Shown piece by piece: positions 62,994-64,000 of a stretch of DNA of 64,000 nucleotides. The position numbers were made by a program, and so were the translations under genes. Every line of letters begins with the position of its first letter. Within the stretch, counting starts at the first letter, position 1. Below the pieces are notes generated by a model. It had not been told where the DNA came from and did no database searches. It saw nothing but the letters and a program-made list of their open reading frames with translations. Origin of the DNA: Pseudolabrys sp. Root1462 (lineage in GTDB: Bacteria > Pseudomonadota > Alphaproteobacteria > Rhizobiales > Xanthobacteraceae); the NCBI RefSeq assembly GCF_001426945.1, contig NZ_LMFS01000001.1, forward strand, positions 1,205,757-1,269,756, written 5' to 3'.

Positions 62994-64000
62994 ATGGAGG
63001 CCAGACTGAGCGTACTCACGCCAAGCGCGACGGTTGAGCGTAAGGGTATCAGCCAGACGTCGCTGCTCGCCCTGATCATCGGCGTCATTATCGCGGTGCT
63101 GGTGCTGCCGCCGGCGATCATCCTCGTCGTGCGCTCGGTCGCGATCACCAGTGCCGACGCGACGGTCGGCGGCTTCACGCTCGAGCATTTCGCCCGCTTC
63201 ATCCGCAATCCGGAGTTGCTGCATACGCTGTCCAATTCGCTGATCTTCGCGGTGTGCTCGACGATCATCGGCTTGCTGTTCGGCGGCTCGCTGGCCTGGC
63301 TGGTGGAGCGCACCAATACCCGGTTCAAGGGGCTGGCTTACGTCACCACCATCATTTCGATGGGGACGCCCTACATTCTCTACGTGAGCGCCTGGCTGTT
63401 CCTGCTCGGCCGCTCCGGACCGTTCAACGATCTCTATCGGCAGATCACCGGCGGTTTCCGGCCGCTGTTCGACCCTTATTCGCTCGGCGGCATGATCCTG
63501 ATCGAGGGTTTCCTCTGGTCGCCGCTGGTCTTCCTGCTGATGTCCTCGACCTTCCGCGCCGCCAACGCGGAGATGGAAGAAGCCGCGCGGATGAGCGGCG
63601 CCACGGTCTTCCGCACCATCTGGACGATCTCGATCAAGATGGCAAAGCCCTCGATTCTGGCGCTGGCGCTGTTCGTCTTCATCCGCGCCATCGAGGCCTT
63701 CGAGGTGCCGGTGCTGGTCGGCATGCCCGGCAAGGTCAATGTGCTGACCACCGAAGTCTATCAATCGATCAAGGAGACCATCCCGCCCGACCTTGGCTAT
63801 GCCAGCGCCTATTCGGTGGTGCTGCTCGCGGTCGTGGCCGTTCTTCTGCATTTCTACGGCCGGCTGTCGCGCAACGCCGGGCGCTATTCGACGGTCACCG
63901 GCAAGGGCTACCGGCCGCGGCAGTTCGACCTCGGCGGCTATCGCTGGATCGGCGACTTCCTGGTCCTGTTCAATTTCTGCATCGTGCTGCTGTTGCCGCT
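62994..64000 (+). CDS. ABC importer permease, iron(III)/FbpB-like, partial (runs off the window)
   Basis: From ATG 62994 the frame is open to the end of the window (335 codons seen). Hydrophobic segments appear at about 22-45 (LLALIIGVIIAVLVLPPAIIL), 80-105 and 125-150, and an EAA-like loop occurs at about 190-215 (EEAARMSGATVFRTIW). The class usually has two fused permease halves of about 550 aa, so roughly 60% is visible. It works with the binding protein upstream; an ATPase gene is expected downstream. Confidence 0.88.
   Translation, partial: MEARLSVLTPSATVERKGISQTSLLALIIGVIIAVLVLPPAIILVVRSVAITSADATVGGFTLEHFARFIRNPELLHTLSNSLIFAVCSTIIGLLFGGSLAWLVERTNTRFKGLAYVTTIISMGTPYILYVSAWLFLLGRSGPFNDLYRQITGGFRPLFDPYSLGGMILIEGFLWSPLVFLLMSSTFRAANAEMEEAARMSGATVFRTIWTISIKMAKPSILALALFVFIRAIEAFEVPVLVGMPGKVNVLTTEVYQSIKETIPPDLGYASAYSVVLLAVVAVLLHFYGRLSRNAGRYSTVTGKGYRPRQFDLGGYRWIGDFLVLFNFCIVLLLP

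Overview
The window is high-GC, gene-dense chromosomal DNA from an alphaproteobacterium, most likely of the order Hyphomicrobiales (Rhizobiales) near the Bradyrhizobium / Rhodopseudomonas / Pseudolabrys group. Reasons are the GC-rich codon use, the exact style of thrS, folE, hisI, nadK, yidD and DUF2336 proteins, a glycine and a cobalamin riboswitch of alphaproteobacterial form, and a catabolic, transporter-rich gene content. I saw no insertion sequence, prophage, CRISPR array or rRNA. Two tRNAs are present: Thr(TGT) and Tyr(GTA).

Layout. 0-6.6 kb: the 5' end of thrS, an exported protein of unknown function, a DMT exporter, yidD, a ClpP-like exported protein, a NifU-like scaffold, folE and hisI. 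6.6-10.1 kb: a tandem glycine riboswitch driving a D-amino acid dehydrogenase gene (dadA), then a B12-binding radical SAM protein. 10.1-16.4 kb: a CitE-like lyase with a MaoC hydratase, a transglycosylase, a DUF2336 protein, a response regulator with an Hpt protein, and a double UspA. 16.5-21.8 kb: a DHA2 exporter, nadK, a frameshifted GlxA-type regulator, a methyltransferase and a TPR protein. 22-27 kb: a His/Lys-rich secreted protein, a cobalamin riboswitch with btuB, and small exported proteins around a Tat-exported metallo-hydrolase. 27-32.4 kb: cspA, tRNA-Thr, an MHS-type permease with a large extracytoplasmic insert, exported proteins, rlmB and tRNA-Tyr.

32.5-38.9 kb is a sulfide module: sulfide:quinone oxidoreductase and a DUF2892 membrane protein face a two-cysteine ArsR regulator of the BigR/SqrR type followed by an RND efflux pair. 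The shared control region carries an ATTC-N8-GAAT element and a perfect palindrome.

39-47.5 kb is a nine-gene block on the minus strand: IclR regulator, two proteins I do not recognise (573 and 244 aa), an M19 dipeptidase-like protein, a complete PotABCD-like ABC importer and a RidA enamine deaminase. It faces an XRE-cupin regulator, a GabT-like aminotransferase and a TPP enzyme. A shared TGCTCAATATT-type motif occurs in both control regions. This is my best candidate for an undescribed catabolic system.

51-64 kb is a second catabolic region: enol-lactonase-like and Ser-less alpha/beta hydrolases, an enoyl-CoA hydratase, paired acyl-CoA dehydrogenases, a 2-hydroxyacid dehydrogenase, a GST, a class III CoA-transferase, a CMD-family protein, a beta-keto acid cleavage enzyme, a metallo-hydrolase and the start of an ABC importer that runs off the end. 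Its substrate cannot be read from sequence; a carboxylic acid activated by CoA transfer and ending in a beta-keto acid cleavage is the simplest reading.
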